From Devosia lacusdianchii (lineage in GTDB: Bacteria > Pseudomonadota > Alphaproteobacteria > Rhizobiales > Devosiaceae): DNA of 64,000 nucleotides. The stretch is taken from assembly GCF_022429625.1 (NCBI RefSeq), contig NZ_CP092483.1, positions 3,100,001 through 3,164,000 of the forward strand. The letters are read 5' to 3'. The notes beneath the pieces were generated by a model, which was given only the letters and a program-made list of their open reading frames with translations, ran no database searches and was not told where the DNA came from. Positions 62,922 to 64,000 of the stretch are shown one piece after another (the stretch's first letter is position 1; every line of letters starts with the position of its first letter). Position numbers and translations under genes: made by a program.

Positions 62922-63752
62922 ATGGCACGCAACGTTTCCACTGGCACCAAACTCGGCTTCACCATCGCTGCCTGGCTTGTCGCGTTGATCCTCTTCTCCC
63001 CCATCCTCTGGGTGCTCCTCACGGCCTTCAAGACCGAGTCCGAGGCCATCGCCAATACGCCGACCTTCTTCCCGCAGAATTTCACGCTCGAGAACTTCTC
63101 GGCGGTGCAGGACCGGTCCGACTACTTCAAGCACGCCATCAATTCGATCATCGTCTCGGTGGGCTCGACCCTGCTCGGCCTCGTCATCGCCATTCCCGCC
63201 GCCTGGTCCATGGCCTTCGCGCCATCGAAAAAGACCAAGGACATCCTGATGTGGATGCTCTCCACCAAGATGATGCCCGCCGTCGGCGTGCTCATCCCGA
63301 TCTACCTGATCTTCCGCGACCTACGCCTGCTCGACACCGTGCATGGCCTGACGCTGATCATGACGCTGATCAACCTGCCGATCATCATCTGGATGCTCTA
63401 TACCTACTTCAAGGAAATCCCCGTCGACATCCTCGAAGCCGCCCGCATGGATGGCGCCGAGCTCTGGAACGAGATCACTCACGTCCTCGTGCCGATGGCC
63501 GTGCCCGGCATAGCCTCGACGCTGCTGCTCAACGTCATCCTGGCCTGGAACGAAGCCTTCTGGACCATCACGCTGACCTCGGGCCGCGCCGGCACGCTCA
63601 CCGCCTTTATTTCATCCTTCTCGAGCCCGCAGGGTCTCTTCCTCGCCAAGCTCTCCGCCGCCTCGCTGCTGGCGATCGCCCCCATCCTGCTCATGGGCTG
63701 GTTCAGCCAGAAGCAGTTGGTGCGTGGTTTGACCTTCGGGGCCGTGAAATGA
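62922..63752 (+). CDS. smoG: Polyol ABC transporter permease 2
   Basis: This 276-residue MalG-type permease has six helices and the EAA loop IPVDILEAARMDGAELWNEITHVLVPMA. PTFFPQNFTLENFSAVQDRSDYFKHAINS and FWTITLTSGRAGTLTAFISSF are typical of SmoG/MtlG. It pairs with SmoF. Confidence 0.92.
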   Translation: MARNVSTGTKLGFTIAAWLVALILFSPILWVLLTAFKTESEAIANTPTFFPQNFTLENFSAVQDRSDYFKHAINSIIVSVGSTLLGLVIAIPAAWSMAFAPSKKTKDILMWMLSTKMMPAVGVLIPIYLIFRDLRLLDTVHGLTLIMTLINLPIIIWMLYTYFKEIPVDILEAARMDGAELWNEITHVLVPMAVPGIASTLLLNVILAWNEAFWTITLTSGRAGTLTAFISSFSSPQGLFLAKLSAASLLAIAPILLMGWFSQKQLVRGLTFGAVK

Positions 63753-63775
63753 TGGCCACGAATATATCAGTCGAG

Positions 63776-63873
63776 ACCCTCCCCCTTTGTGGGGAGGGAT
63801 CAAGGGTGGGGGGTGGCTCCCATATCGGGGCTCTCCCACCCCCTCCCACCCTCCCTCATCAAGGGGGAGGTGC
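63776..63873. repeat. Palindromic repeat pair (CCTCCCCC...GGGGGAGG family)
   Basis: CCTCCCCCTTTGTGGGGAGGG and a facing CCTCCCTCATCAAGGGGGAGG flank ~50 bases rich in GGGGTGGG/CCCACCCC, between smoG and the ATPase gene; same family as 11503-11610. Confidence 0.7.
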
Positions 63874-63925
63874 CGCCCGGTGGGCACCGAACCATCCTGC
63901 CACGCTTAAGCAGAAGGACTAGAAA

Positions 63926-64000
63926 ATGGGCTCCATCTCCCTCCAGAACGTCAAGAAGTCCTTCGGCGAGGTCCATATCATCCCGGACATTTCGCTCGAC
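63926..64000 (+). CDS. smoK: Polyol ABC transporter ATPase, N-terminal fragment (runs off window)
   Basis: The last 25 codons read MGSISLQNVKKSFGEVHIIP then DISLD, the usual start of a MalK/SmoK-type ATPase. It follows smoG in the expected place; the gene continues beyond the window. Confidence 0.85.
   Translation, partial: MGSISLQNVKKSFGEVHIIPDISLD

Overview
The window looks like the chromosome of a high-GC alphaproteobacterium of the Hyphomicrobiales, most likely Devosia-like. That assignment is inferred from rhizobial-type gene sets (thuEFGKAB, chvE-gguAB, smoEFG, GguA/ChvE protein sequences), alphaproteobacterial promoter signatures (sigma-F, EcfG-type and Irr/ICE-like) and base composition. 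I see no rRNA, tRNA, CRISPR array, transposase or phage gene. It is a densely packed transport and stress-response region with many short palindromic intergenic repeats.

Layout. 1-5.8 kb: ureide (allantoin) catabolism (PuuE-UraD fusion, ureidoglycine aminohydrolase, ureidoglycolate lyase) interrupted by an ArsR/SRPBCC/VOC module, then a META-domain protein and a deaminase. 5.8-8.5 kb: two overlapping mini-genes and trehalose synthesis otsBA behind an EcfG-like promoter. 8.6-12.6 kb: ketopantoate reductase-like enzyme, RhlE-type helicase, orphan siderophore-type binding protein. 12.7-16.1 kb: a Tat molybdopterin oxidoreductase lipoprotein, a membrane cytochrome b, a secreted Met-repeat protein and, divergently, an ECF sigma factor with its NrsF-type anti-sigma. 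16.2-21.4 kb: ThuA-like protein, GtrA protein, 5'-nucleotidase, small membrane proteins, MarR/SDR pair. 21.6-29.5 kb: complete trehalose uptake and utilisation operon thuEFGKAB with a divergent LacI regulator. 29.5-33.8 kb: hydrolase, aldo/keto reductase plus a deleted paralogue, LysR, YCII, GNAT. 33.8-39 kb: iron-linked imelysin/di-heme/DUF1513 operon behind an Irr-box-like site. 39.4-44.3 kb: ABC importer with a Pho-box-like site and a co-directional sulfurtransferase. 44.4-48.7 kb: RND efflux pair. 48.7-52.4 kb: Gly-rich secreted protein, divergent MraY paralogue, FAD monooxygenase. 52.6-59.2 kb: multiple-monosaccharide importer gguB-gguA with two tandem ChvE-like binding proteins and a GntR regulator. 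59.3-64 kb: SorC regulator and polyol importer smoEFG(K), running off the edge.

Most interesting locus: 12688-16113. Gene content and two divergent promoters that both fit GTAAC(C/G)-N16-CGAA point to a sigma-F/NrsF-controlled periplasmic methionine-oxidation defence, resembling the SigF/NrsF-MrpX-YedYZ hypochlorite system described in Azospira. Here the Met-rich sink protein has a different repeat (five DAMAPA units), the oxidoreductase is a predicted Tat lipoprotein, and NrsF seems to lack one of the two conserved sensor cysteines.

Recurring architecture: several ABC operons put the binding-protein gene first, followed by a stem-loop before the permease genes, and most operon regulators sit divergently with recognisable palindromic operators. 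Functions are assigned from protein motifs and context only; no database search was possible.
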